Below are positions 17,371 through 25,681 of a DNA stretch of 64,000 nt, piece after piece. The stretch's first letter is position 1. Every line of letters starts with the position of its first letter. A program made the position numbers and the translations under genes. The stretch spans positions 1 through 64,000 of the forward strand of contig CAZVKG010000007.1 of assembly GCA_964627665.1 (NCBI GenBank). Reading direction: 5' to 3'. The stretch is from UBA1351 sp964627665 (GTDB taxonomy: Bacteria > Bacillota > Clostridia > Lachnospirales > Vallitaleaceae). Under the pieces are notes generated by a model. The model did not search any database. It was not told where the DNA came from and was given only the letters and a program-made list of their open reading frames with translations.

Positions 17371-17399
17371 ATTGTATCATCATATATTAATCTACGCAA
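17371..17399 (-). promoter_or_regulatory. Promoter of the TetR gene
   Basis: On the minus strand TTGCGT (17394-17399), 17 bp, TACAAT (17371-17376). Same -10 box and spacing as the DUF2294 promoter. Confidence 0.65.
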
Positions 17400-17432
17400 T
17401 AAAAAAATACACCTCGATTATCATATTTTTAT

Positions 17433-17622
17433 CGTGAGAATGCATTGGATGCTGTATTTTTTTATTATGCTTAGTAAAACTGAATTGTTATCAAAAAAAG
17501 AGTGGATTTAGGATTCCACTGTCTGAACGCAGTGAGTTTGGAATCCGACCACTCTTTTGATGATAACAATTTTTAGTTTTACTTAGCTTGATAAATGTTA
17601 CAGAATCCAATGCATTCTCACG
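17433..17622. repeat. 190-bp long hairpin element with conserved core (copy 2)
   Basis: Arms of about 77 nt pair well (ends CGTGAGAATGCATTGGAT and its complement; inner AGTAAAACT, ATTGTTATCA, AGAGTGG with their complements). The 36-nt core at 17511-17546 matches the core at 4304-4339 at 26 of 36 positions, with paired changes that keep base pairing. It ends 3 nt from the DUF975 stop codon (17626-17628) and fills most of the 302-bp space between the DUF975 and TetR genes; the rest of that space is the TetR promoter and operator. Confidence 0.8.
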
Positions 17623-17625
17623 CCT

Positions 17626-18438
17626 TTAAAACTCTGTACTATAATCTATTTCTATTTCTTCGTAAGGTTGATCTTCCGGTTTTTTGAAGTTTAATTCTTC
17701 AAAGGTACACATTTTTTGATCAAGGGCTTTTTGACGAAGGTTACGGTAAAGTTCTGCATGGGTTGCGTTATAATAGGGGTTAACGAAAAGTACACCCACA
17801 AAACATGCAAGTAATCCTAATAGATACCATCCGATAAAGGATAAATCAAGTACGAACATATCCCATTTTTCACCTTGGGTCATTTTATTACTTAGGTCAA
17901 TGGCACGTTTGGATCCGATTTCCGGATTATCCGCTAAGATATAAGGAACCATTGCATAGGCATACCCTTTAATAATTCCGGGAATAATCAACAATAAGGT
18001 CCAACCGATAAGGTATAGTGTTTGTCGAATCATTGATTTAACAACGAACATATAGTTATGTCCTGAAAAACTAAAACCAATGATGCCAAAAGGTACTTCT
18101 TCTCCGTTCTCAGATGCAACGGATGCTTCTAAAAAGTATTTACGAATACCGACCATTAAGGGATTGCTAATAAAAAATGAAAAGGCTATTGCAATTGTCA
18201 TAATAATGATAAACACCACTAAAAAAATTAGGAATAATCGAATGTTAAATCCCCAGTCCGGTTGGGATATATCACCAAAATCACCTGTGTTATTTCCGAA
18301 GGAGTAATTAAATCCTCCGCCTCCTCCGCCTCCTCCGCCGCCGATAAGTGACAATATCAAACTAATGCCGAATGCTTTCCAATAGGTTCCTGAGAGTGCT
18401 TTTTTTGCTCTTTCTTTTAATTCACTTCTGCTCCACAT
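17626..18438 (-). CDS. DUF975 family membrane protein
   Basis: 270 residues. The N-terminus MWSRSELKERAKKAL...YWKAF is the DUF975 signature. About five to six hydrophobic segments follow, with a conserved 'YAMVPYILADNPEI...AI..S..M..G.KW..F.L.LSFIGW' region in the second half. Function unknown; integral membrane protein. An uninterrupted run of ten glycines (about residues 34-43) follows the first membrane segment and is encoded by a GGA/GGC codon tract. Monocistronic: it has its own promoter and is followed by the 190-bp hairpin. Confidence 0.88.
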   Translation of the reverse strand: MWSRSELKERAKKALSGTYWKAFGISLILSLIGGGGGGGGGGFNYSFGNNTGDFGDISQPDWGFNIRLFLIFLVVFIIIMTIAIAFSFFISNPLMVGIRKYFLEASVASENGEEVPFGIIGFSFSGHNYMFVVKSMIRQTLYLIGWTLLLIIPGIIKGYAYAMVPYILADNPEIGSKRAIDLSNKMTQGEKWDMFVLDLSFIGWYLLGLLACFVGVLFVNPYYNATHAELYRNLRQKALDQKMCTFEELNFKKPEDQPYEEIEIDYSTEF

Positions 18439-18491
18439 AGTTCTCCTCCATTACTTTGCTGATTTATTTATTCGAGCCAAGCCTTAGATTC

Positions 18492-18519
18492 ATTATATAT
18501 GAACAGATATATTTATCAA
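18492..18519 (-). promoter_or_regulatory. Promoter of the DUF975 gene
   Basis: On the minus strand TTGATA (18514-18519), 16 bp, TATAAT (18492-18497). The transcript would start about 45 bp before the ATG. Confidence 0.6.
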
Positions 18520-18561
18520 GTTTTTTGTCGTGTACACCTTTTTTTTATGTCTAAACTGTCA

Positions 18562-20412
18562 TTAATAGCCGGCGTTAGGCAAATATATCTTTTCGATTGG
18601 TATCTGTGTTCTTCCCATGAAATAATCAAGCAGCATAATAATCTGGTCTTTGTATAAGGAATCCGGATAGACTTGATAATCTAATTCCGAATCTTTGTTG
18701 GCAATACCTGAATCATTATTACTAATTACAACAATGTCCTGATCTAGATTAAGTTCCTTAATGACTTCTTTAAGCGGATTGATATAATAGTCTTGATGCA
18801 AGTAGACAACATTAATATCATTGGAATATTTGGTAAAGCTTTGCTTCATTTTTTCTTTCAGTTGTAACATTTGCTTGGGCAATTCTTCTTGTTGATAATG
18901 CCCTTGATATCCTTCGATACTATCGATGATATTAATTCGTGAATATCCACTGATTTGTTGTCTGAAACTACTGGATTTTTCAACCGTAAGGCGTGTATTT
19001 AAATCACCGGTCACTTCTAAGATACCGATATCATAATGAATATTATAGACATTATTAATGAGATAATTACTTAAACGTATGCCTTGATCAATATAATCCG
19101 GCCCAATGTAGATGACGTTGGTATCTTCATATTCTAGGGGATTACCTAAACACACCACATATGTATTTTTTGTTTTCGCTAATTTTGTAAGTTCTTCCCA
19201 ACCGAAACTATTTTCAGGGCTGAAAAAAATGATATCCACGCCTTGATTAAGTAGCTCCATAAAATAATGTTTTTGAAGCTGATCTTTTTCCCTCGCTGAT
19301 TGGTCTTCATCAATATCATAATAACGAAATCCAATGTTTTCATAGGCATTATTCACGACCTGTATATCATTGTCGATGGTCATACTAAGATTTTCTTCGT
19401 TATATAGATGGGTTTGTATATATCCCACTTCTAATGTTTGTCGTCGTTCCGTACTTTCAGTGTATATCGATTTATTTTGTTTGGTTACCGAAAAGCTTTT
19501 CATAACAATACGCTTGGGAATATGTAAATTCGTCCGATTACTTTCAAGAATTTCCATGGCGTAGTCAATGGCTTCCTTGCCTCCAACCGGTGTATAGATA
19601 ATCGTATCAAGTTCTCCTATATCCAAATAGGTTAAATACTTATCTTCCATAAATTTACTTACCGTAATAATAGGTACATCCATGCCGTGTTCTTTTAAAA
19701 TATTCCCTGCCCCAATGGCTAATGCATTACTCTGGGCAAACACCACATCAAACTCCTGGTTGGATTGAATGAAAAGTTCAAATTCTTTTTGCGCTTCTGT
19801 ACGTAACCATCCACAATAGATGTTTTCTGTAATATTCATATTCAATTCGCGATTAACCCTGTCTGAAAAACCTTTGGATATCTCCGTAACCATTGGATCT
19901 TCAATAGGGCCGTTTAAGGTTACGATATTAATCATATCTTCTCCGGTGAGGTCCTTTAAGCGTTCTGCACCCATTTGTCCCACACTATTATAGTCGGGTC
20001 CGATAAAGAGGGTATAGTCATTGAACCCAATATCCTTATCAAGAACAATGACCGGTATTTTCTTTTCCACTTCATCAATAATCGGCCCCAACACATTGGC
20101 ATCATTAACAGTGATGATAAGTAAATCAATCCCATATTCTAATAGTTTATCTATATCATTAATCTGTTTATAACTACTAGAGCCTGCATTTGTAAATATC
20201 ATTTTGATTTGGTCATACCCTTGTGAATATTCTTCAAGTTCTTCGTGAATAACAATTTGCCATTCATCGGTAAGATTGGGATGGCTCATCCCGATTAAAT
20301 ATTCAACATCTTGATAACCGGATACATTGGAATCATCAACACTATTTATAAAATAGATAAGGCTAATGATGATTACACTCATCATTATAAATATAATTAT
20401 TTTTTGTTTCAT
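18562..20412 (-). CDS. Protein with two tandem periplasmic sugar-binding domains
   Basis: 616 residues: one N-terminal membrane anchor (about 4-22) with no lipobox cysteine, then two consecutive Peripla_BP_4-type domains (about 36-318 and 328-616). The duplication is visible from the repeated 'IGPDY' motif at 137-141 and 436-440, about 299 residues apart, and parallel segments such as FDVVFAQSNALAIGAGN and INVVYLHQDYYINPLKE. It starts directly at the stop of the response regulator gene (TAAATG), the fourth gene of the sensing cluster behind the mmsAB transporter. A role in sugar sensing is likely; membrane anchoring without permease genes argues against transport. I do not know a named family with this double layout. 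Confidence 0.75.
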   Translation of the reverse strand: MKQKIIIFIMMSVIIISLIYFINSVDDSNVSGYQDVEYLIGMSHPNLTDEWQIVIHEELEEYSQGYDQIKMIFTNAGSSSYKQINDIDKLLEYGIDLLIITVNDANVLGPIIDEVEKKIPVIVLDKDIGFNDYTLFIGPDYNSVGQMGAERLKDLTGEDMINIVTLNGPIEDPMVTEISKGFSDRVNRELNMNITENIYCGWLRTEAQKEFELFIQSNQEFDVVFAQSNALAIGAGNILKEHGMDVPIITVSKFMEDKYLTYLDIGELDTIIYTPVGGKEAIDYAMEILESNRTNLHIPKRIVMKSFSVTKQNKSIYTESTERRQTLEVGYIQTHLYNEENLSMTIDNDIQVVNNAYENIGFRYYDIDEDQSAREKDQLQKHYFMELLNQGVDIIFFSPENSFGWEELTKLAKTKNTYVVCLGNPLEYEDTNVIYIGPDYIDQGIRLSNYLINNVYNIHYDIGILEVTGDLNTRLTVEKSSSFRQQISGYSRINIIDSIEGYQGHYQQEELPKQMLQLKEKMKQSFTKYSNDINVVYLHQDYYINPLKEVIKELNLDQDIVVISNNDSGIANKDSELDYQVYPDSLYKDQIIMLLDYFMGRTQIPIEKIYLPNAGY

Positions 20413-21603
20413 TTATGTTCGTTCCTTTCGATACTTCACCGGCGATACACCTGTTGCCTTTTTAAAAGCCGCGCTAAAATAATGTTGTGTTGAATATCCG
20501 ACCTTTTCCGAGATTTCATAAATACGAAGTTTCGGATCATCCATTAATCGTATAGCCTTTTCAATGCGAATCTGCGTTAATAAATCTGTAAATGAATAAC
20601 CCATCTCTTGTTTAATGAGTTTGCTAAGATACGAAGAACTGACTCTCAAATGTTTTGCAACATCTGTTAACGATAGGTCTGGTGCTGAAAAGTGGACTTC
20701 TAAATAATTTTTTGCCATTGCTACAATCGGTAATAACTCCCCCTTTTTTCGTATTTCTTGAGTCACTTCATGATATTTTGACGTAAACTGTCGATATTCC
20801 ATAGGGGCATCCACCTGAAGAAGGCCAATCTGTTGGTCAAGATATTGCTTAATATTTTGTATTAACTCCTGTTCACAATCAAAACCAATATCGTCGGTAT
20901 CAACAAAGCTTAGAATAATATCTTTTTCCGTTTTAATGACCATTTTATCCTCACTATTTGCCAAGACTTCATTAATTATATTTAACTGTGCAAATGTAAG
21001 AAGTTCTTGGTCTAAGAATAATTCTTGTTCACCTTTAATGGGTAAAATATAAATAATAAGCATTTTTTTATATTTTGACATGTCAATATTTAATGCCATA
21101 AGGTTTTGTTGGATTTCGTAATCATTCAATCCGCCATCAATCCACTGTTTGAAAAACTGGGTATACATGTGGTCTTGATCGGCAATCATCTGGTTTTTTG
21201 CCCACTTCACAAAATTATTTTCTTTGATTTTCGTGTCTAAACTATCAATGCCTTTCTTGACGACCGCCATTAATTCCTTGCGATTCACCGGCTTTAATAT
21301 ATAATCAAAAACATTGAGTTTAATTGCTTCTTTTGCATAATCAAATTCATCATATCCTGAAACAATAAATATCAAACACTCCGGGTTGGTCTCTTTCAAA
21401 CGCCGAATCAACTCTAATCCTGTCAAATTAGGCATGTTAATATCAACCAGCATCAAATCCGGTTGAAGATTTTTCGCTTTATTTAGAGCATCTTGGCCGT
21501 CAATTGCCTCAGCAATCACCTCGACTTCAATCTCTTGCCATGGGAGTCGACTCAGACCTCGTCGTATTTTTGGTTCATCATCTGCAATCATTAATCGATA
21601 CAT
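20413..21603 (-). CDS. Response regulator, AraC-type output (YesN-like)
   Basis: About 396 residues: receiver domain (1-120) with acidic pocket ADDE, phosphoacceptor Asp in LMLVDINMPNLTG and conserved Lys in YILKPVN; a middle region; and a C-terminal AraC HTH pair (LTDVAKHLRVSSSYLSKLIK and IYEISEKVGYSTQHYFSAAF, ending SPVKYRKE). It is probably phosphorylated by the adjacent kinase and activates the sugar transporter operon. An ATG at 21618 would add five residues, but AGGAGG is between it and the ATG at 21603. It begins 19 bp after the kinase gene. Confidence 0.93.
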   Translation of the reverse strand: MYRLMIADDEPKIRRGLSRLPWQEIEVEVIAEAIDGQDALNKAKNLQPDLMLVDINMPNLTGLELIRRLKETNPECLIFIVSGYDEFDYAKEAIKLNVFDYILKPVNRKELMAVVKKGIDSLDTKIKENNFVKWAKNQMIADQDHMYTQFFKQWIDGGLNDYEIQQNLMALNIDMSKYKKMLIIYILPIKGEQELFLDQELLTFAQLNIINEVLANSEDKMVIKTEKDIILSFVDTDDIGFDCEQELIQNIKQYLDQQIGLLQVDAPMEYRQFTSKYHEVTQEIRKKGELLPIVAMAKNYLEVHFSAPDLSLTDVAKHLRVSSSYLSKLIKQEMGYSFTDLLTQIRIEKAIRLMDDPKLRIYEISEKVGYSTQHYFSAAFKKATGVSPVKYRKERT

Positions 21604-21622
21604 TTTATCCTCCTGCAAAGCC

Positions 21623-23362
21623 TTAATATTGAATCGGATGTTTTATCGTGACCGTGGTGCCTTGTCCTATTTCACTAGATATTTTTAATCCATACCCTAA
21701 ACCAAAATTTAGTTTAATTCGCTCATTTACATTAAATAAGCCGATTCCATAACGGTCATCTTTTTCCAACATACCTTCGAAAATATGATTCATGCGAGCG
21801 ACGTGTTCCGGCTCCATTCCTCCACCTGTATCTGATACAACGATAAAAAGATCTTTAGCATCCGAATGAATATCCACACGAATGTACCCGGACTCTTTAC
21901 GCCCTTTGATTCCATGGTATATTGCATTTTCAACAAGCGGCTGTATAATCAGCTTAATTACTTTGGAGCTCTTTAATGTATCATCGTACGTGATTTCATA
22001 ATCGAACTGTTCTTCATAACGCACTTTTTGAATCATTAAGTAGCTCTGAACATGCTTAACTTCATTTTCAAGGCTGATAATTTCATTGCCTTTACTGAGA
22101 CTAATTCTAAACAAATTGGTTAAGGACTCAACTACTTCAACAATATCATCGGCTTCATATTCCATGGCCATCCAGTTAATTGTATCTAACGTATTATATA
22201 AAAAGTGAGGCTTAATCTGGGCTTGAAAGGCTTTTAGTTCCGCCTCTCTTTTTGCCTTCTGTTCCGTATACACAAGTGAAAGCAGATTTTTTATTGCCTC
22301 GATCATTTTATTAAAACTATGTCCCAACTGGCTAATCTCGTCATTATAAATACTATCATAGCGTATCTCAAGTTTTCCTTGTTCGGCTTCTGCCATTAGA
22401 TTTTTAAGCTGACTAATCGGTCGAGTTAAGGTCTTGGTCAAATATACAGATAAAATAATTCCAACAATAAAAATAAGAACCGCATATATAACAAAGGAGG
22501 TAATAACTTCTAAAATAATACCTAGCGTGACATTTTTAGGGAAAACCCCGACAATGTTCCAATCCGAAATACCTGTTTCTTGAGCAATGATCTGATAGCC
22601 TTCACCGTCAATCTGAACATCCTTTTCCCCACCTATCATGGTTGGATGGATACGATAGACAATGGGATTGACCGGCGCATAGACAACCTCGCCTTTACGG
22701 TTACTAATATAGAGGAAACCGGAACGTCCTAGCTCTGCACTATTAATAATAGATTCCATATGGTCTAGTTTCATATCAAACAGAACCATTCCGTTCACAT
22801 TGCCTTGTTCATCAACTAAAGCTTTTGTCATGGATAAAATATTATCGGCTTTATAGGAATCATAAAAAGACGTTATATTGCGTCCGATTTGTTGACTAAA
22901 TAGATGAAAGGTCTCCGGTTCGGCCACCGTTTGTATATACCAGCTTTCCATATTTAATGGACTGTCTTCCACAAGCTGCATGGTATTGCTTAACATCTCA
23001 CCCTTGCTATCAACAACCAAGATTCCCGCAATATTTTTGTCTGTTGTTGTATATCGCTCAAGGGTCGATAATAATTCATCCTCGTTGACATTTTGTTCAT
23101 TAAAGGCTTTAATGGCAGGTTCGGCAAGCAACAAATCCATTTTTTTACTCACTTCTTGAATATAGTTTTCGATTCGCAAGGTTACCTGACCTGCAAGTTC
23201 AAGTGTTTGTTCGTTATTCATGTTGGTAAGCGACCGGTTCAGTACATTCATATTCAAATAACTGAGAACGACAACAGCTATAGCTAATATCAGAAGAATA
23301 TTAACCATCATCTTGCTTTGTATGCTTTTATTAATATAATACTCTTTAATTTTCTGTATCAT
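21623..23362 (-). CDS. Sensor histidine kinase, YesM/LytS-like
   Basis: 579 residues: membrane helix (about 17-36), extracellular Cache-type sensor region (about 40-275), second helix (about 280-307), HAMP (about 308-360), His_kinase domain with the histidine in QAQIKPHFLYNTLDTINW, and a HATPase_c domain with NAIYHG and VSDTGGGM. Such kinases pair with AraC-type regulators. The gene follows the sugar-binding lipoprotein gene by 10 bp. This lipoprotein-kinase-regulator order matches the three-component D-xylose sensing system XylFII-LytS-YesN described in Clostridium beijerinckii; the actual sugar here is not known. Confidence 0.93.
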   Translation of the reverse strand: MIQKIKEYYINKSIQSKMMVNILLILAIAVVVLSYLNMNVLNRSLTNMNNEQTLELAGQVTLRIENYIQEVSKKMDLLLAEPAIKAFNEQNVNEDELLSTLERYTTTDKNIAGILVVDSKGEMLSNTMQLVEDSPLNMESWYIQTVAEPETFHLFSQQIGRNITSFYDSYKADNILSMTKALVDEQGNVNGMVLFDMKLDHMESIINSAELGRSGFLYISNRKGEVVYAPVNPIVYRIHPTMIGGEKDVQIDGEGYQIIAQETGISDWNIVGVFPKNVTLGIILEVITSFVIYAVLIFIVGIILSVYLTKTLTRPISQLKNLMAEAEQGKLEIRYDSIYNDEISQLGHSFNKMIEAIKNLLSLVYTEQKAKREAELKAFQAQIKPHFLYNTLDTINWMAMEYEADDIVEVVESLTNLFRISLSKGNEIISLENEVKHVQSYLMIQKVRYEEQFDYEITYDDTLKSSKVIKLIIQPLVENAIYHGIKGRKESGYIRVDIHSDAKDLFIVVSDTGGGMEPEHVARMNHIFEGMLEKDDRYGIGLFNVNERIKLNFGLGYGLKISSEIGQGTTVTIKHPIQY

Positions 23363-23372
23363 CGCGTCACCA

Positions 23373-24395
23373 TTATTCTACACCTGTTACTTCTTGATAA
23401 TTATCCTTTGTTATTATCTCGGCATTAAATAGTTGTTTTTCCTGCATAGGTTTTTGATCAATAATATACTTCATTAACATGTTGGCCGATTCTTTGCCTA
23501 TTTTTTCAGGTGAATAGTAGCTTGATGCTTTAAGGGCTGAGTACTCACGATTAAACTCTTCAATGGCTAGTGTTCCACCAATACTTATAATACTTGCACT
23601 TTGATCAAGTCCTAGGTGTTCTAGACTTCTTACAACACCAATCGCACCTTCATCATTACCGGTCATGACTAACCAGGTCTCTATCTTCGTTTCTTTTATA
23701 AAAACGTCCATTGCTACATTAAAAGCATTTTCTGTTTCACCGTTATAGTTCAACCGAAAAATTCGATTCTTGTCAAATCCAGGAAGCATCTCAATGAATC
23801 GTTCATATTGACCTTCTGCACGTTCTTGCATGTTCATCTGTTGATCATTTTCTAGTATTAAAACACCAACATCTTCGTTCAACATCAAGCCATTTTTTAT
23901 GGCATAATTGGCCATCCAATCCCCAGTCATATCTCCCAGGGCATAATCATCGACACCGACAAAAGGGGTGAGTAATCGTCCATTTGATCCAACTATCGGA
24001 TCATTGGTTGCCACGATGGGTATATTTTCTTTTCTTAAAATATCAACGGTCATCTGGCTTAAGCTTTGATCCGGAATGCATATAATCACTCCATCAACGT
24101 CTTCATCAATTATGCTTGTTAGTGCTTGTTGATAAATATCCTCATCCATTTTTACATCAATATAGATGAATTCTTCAGCACCTAGTCGCGTCGCTTCTCT
24201 TTCGGCACTGAGCCCTTCATTAATAAACCATCCTTTGGATCCGTCTTTATAGATTCCTGCAATTGTAATCTGATTGGCTTGTGTTAAAACTTCTGTTGTA
24301 CTTTCTTCAACATGTCCATTTGTTCCCTTGGGTAGGCATCCCACAATAAATAGAATGAATACGATAGGTACAATTCTTTGCACGTGTATATTCAT
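23373..24395 (-). CDS. Sugar-binding lipoprotein of the sensing cluster (XylFII/AraF-like)
   Basis: 340 residues; signal peptide with lipobox FIVGC (Cys about 20), then a Peripla_BP_4 domain. It has an arabinose-binding-protein-like layout (IDEDVDGVIICIPDQS, FVGVDDYALGDMTGDWM). No permease or ATPase gene adjoins it on its transcript; it is followed directly by a kinase and response regulator. It probably presents bound sugar to the kinase, as XylFII does. The gene lies 110 bp behind mmsB and its terminator. Ribosome site GGGGG, start ATG at 24395. Confidence 0.88.
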   Translation of the reverse strand: MNIHVQRIVPIVFILFIVGCLPKGTNGHVEESTTEVLTQANQITIAGIYKDGSKGWFINEGLSAEREATRLGAEEFIYIDVKMDEDIYQQALTSIIDEDVDGVIICIPDQSLSQMTVDILRKENIPIVATNDPIVGSNGRLLTPFVGVDDYALGDMTGDWMANYAIKNGLMLNEDVGVLILENDQQMNMQERAEGQYERFIEMLPGFDKNRIFRLNYNGETENAFNVAMDVFIKETKIETWLVMTGNDEGAIGVVRSLEHLGLDQSASIISIGGTLAIEEFNREYSALKASSYYSPEKIGKESANMLMKYIIDQKPMQEKQLFNAEIITKDNYQEVTGVE

Positions 24396-24420
24396 AGCAA
24401 CCCCCTAATTGATTCGTATG

Positions 24421-24457
24421 AAAAAAAGCAGTCCCTTAGATTGAAGGCGACTGCTTT
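24421..24457 (-). terminator. Terminator after mmsB
   Basis: AAAGCAGTC (24425-24433) pairs with GACTGCTTT (24449-24457), followed on the minus strand by a run of seven T. It separates the transporter operon from the sensing cluster; partial read-through is possible because no strong promoter is evident in front of the lipoprotein gene. Confidence 0.85.
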
Positions 24458-24505
24458 TATTATAGCAAAGATTATATTCTTTGAGTATGTATTTACGAAT
24501 ATTCT

Positions 24506-25681
24506 TTAATTCTTTGACTTTGTAAAGATATCAAAAAGCACCGCTAATACAAGGACTAAACCTTTGATTGCTTGTTGCCAGTCAATTCCAAGTCCAACTA
24601 AGGACATCCCGTTGTTCATAACACCCATAACGAGACCACCGATAATTGCACCGATAACTGTACCGACACCACCACTTGCCGACGCTCCACCAATGAAACA
24701 AGATGCAATGGCATCAAGCTCAAAACTTTGTCCGGCTTTTGGTGTCGCTGCATTTAATCGCGCGGCAAACACAAGACCGGAAAGTGCAGATAAGAAGCCC
24801 ATATTGGTATATACAAGGAACATGGTTCGGTCTGTTTTTACACCGGATAATGCAGCCGCTTTCTCATTACCTCCCAGTGCATATACATGACGTCCAAAAA
24901 TCGTTTTTGATGTAATGAAGGTATATACCACAATAAGTAAAAGGAGTAAAATGAAAATATTGGGAAGACCTCGATAACTTGCCATAACAAGGGTAAATGC
25001 GTTTAATGCGGCTACGAGTAAAATCATTTGCCCCATAAAGAAACTAAAAGGAAGTACTTCTAATCCATAAGTTTTATTACTTTTTCGTTCTTTAAACATA
25101 AAATATACAATCACTGCTGAAAGTGCAACTCCTAAGATAATCGTTAAAAAATATCCTCCGGTAGCAGCATGGAATGGATCCGCCATAAATCCTGAACTGA
25201 TAACCGTAAATTGATCCGGGAACGGCGCAAGACTTCGTCCGCCAAGGACAACCATAGCAAGCCCTCTAAACATAAGCATTCCACCTAGGGTTACAATGAA
25301 GGCAGGTACTTTGAAGAATGCAATAACACTACCTTGCAATGCACCAATAAGTGCACCGAGTAATAAGCTAAGAATTGTAACTACAATAAAATTCATCTCA
25401 TAGGTAATCATTAATGTTGCCGCAACCGCACCGACAAAAGCAACGACTGAACCGACGGATAAGTCAATATTCCCAGTTAAGATAACCAATAACATACCTG
25501 TGGCTAATATAAGAATATAACTATTTTGCAAAATAAGGTTGGTTATATTCAATGGTTGTAATAAGATTCCGTTCGTCAATATTGCAAATAAAATCATAAT
25601 CGAAACCAGTGCGATGATCATACCATATTGGCGCATATTCGATTTTAGTAATTTTTTTATTGCTCCAGATTTTTCACTCAT
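24506..25681 (-). CDS. mmsB: Multiple-monosaccharide ABC transporter permease
   Basis: 391 residues with about ten hydrophobic segments of the BPD_transp_2 (RbsC/XylH/GguB) type. Conserved GNIDLSVGS near residue 70 and the family motif FIGGASASGGVGTVIGAIIGG near 325. The 390-residue length and long internal loop fit GguB/MmsB more than RbsC. It partners the ATPase MmsA and binding protein ChvE to import monosaccharides such as xylose, arabinose, galactose or glucose. Overlaps the mmsA stop by 4 bp (ATGA). Followed by a strong terminator. Confidence 0.94.
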   Translation of the reverse strand: MSEKSGAIKKLLKSNMRQYGMIIALVSIMILFAILTNGILLQPLNITNLILQNSYILILATGMLLVILTGNIDLSVGSVVAFVGAVAATLMITYEMNFIVVTILSLLLGALIGALQGSVIAFFKVPAFIVTLGGMLMFRGLAMVVLGGRSLAPFPDQFTVISSGFMADPFHAATGGYFLTIILGVALSAVIVYFMFKERKSNKTYGLEVLPFSFFMGQMILLVAALNAFTLVMASYRGLPNIFILLLLLIVVYTFITSKTIFGRHVYALGGNEKAAALSGVKTDRTMFLVYTNMGFLSALSGLVFAARLNAATPKAGQSFELDAIASCFIGGASASGGVGTVIGAIIGGLVMGVMNNGMSLVGLGIDWQQAIKGLVLVLAVLFDIFTKSKN

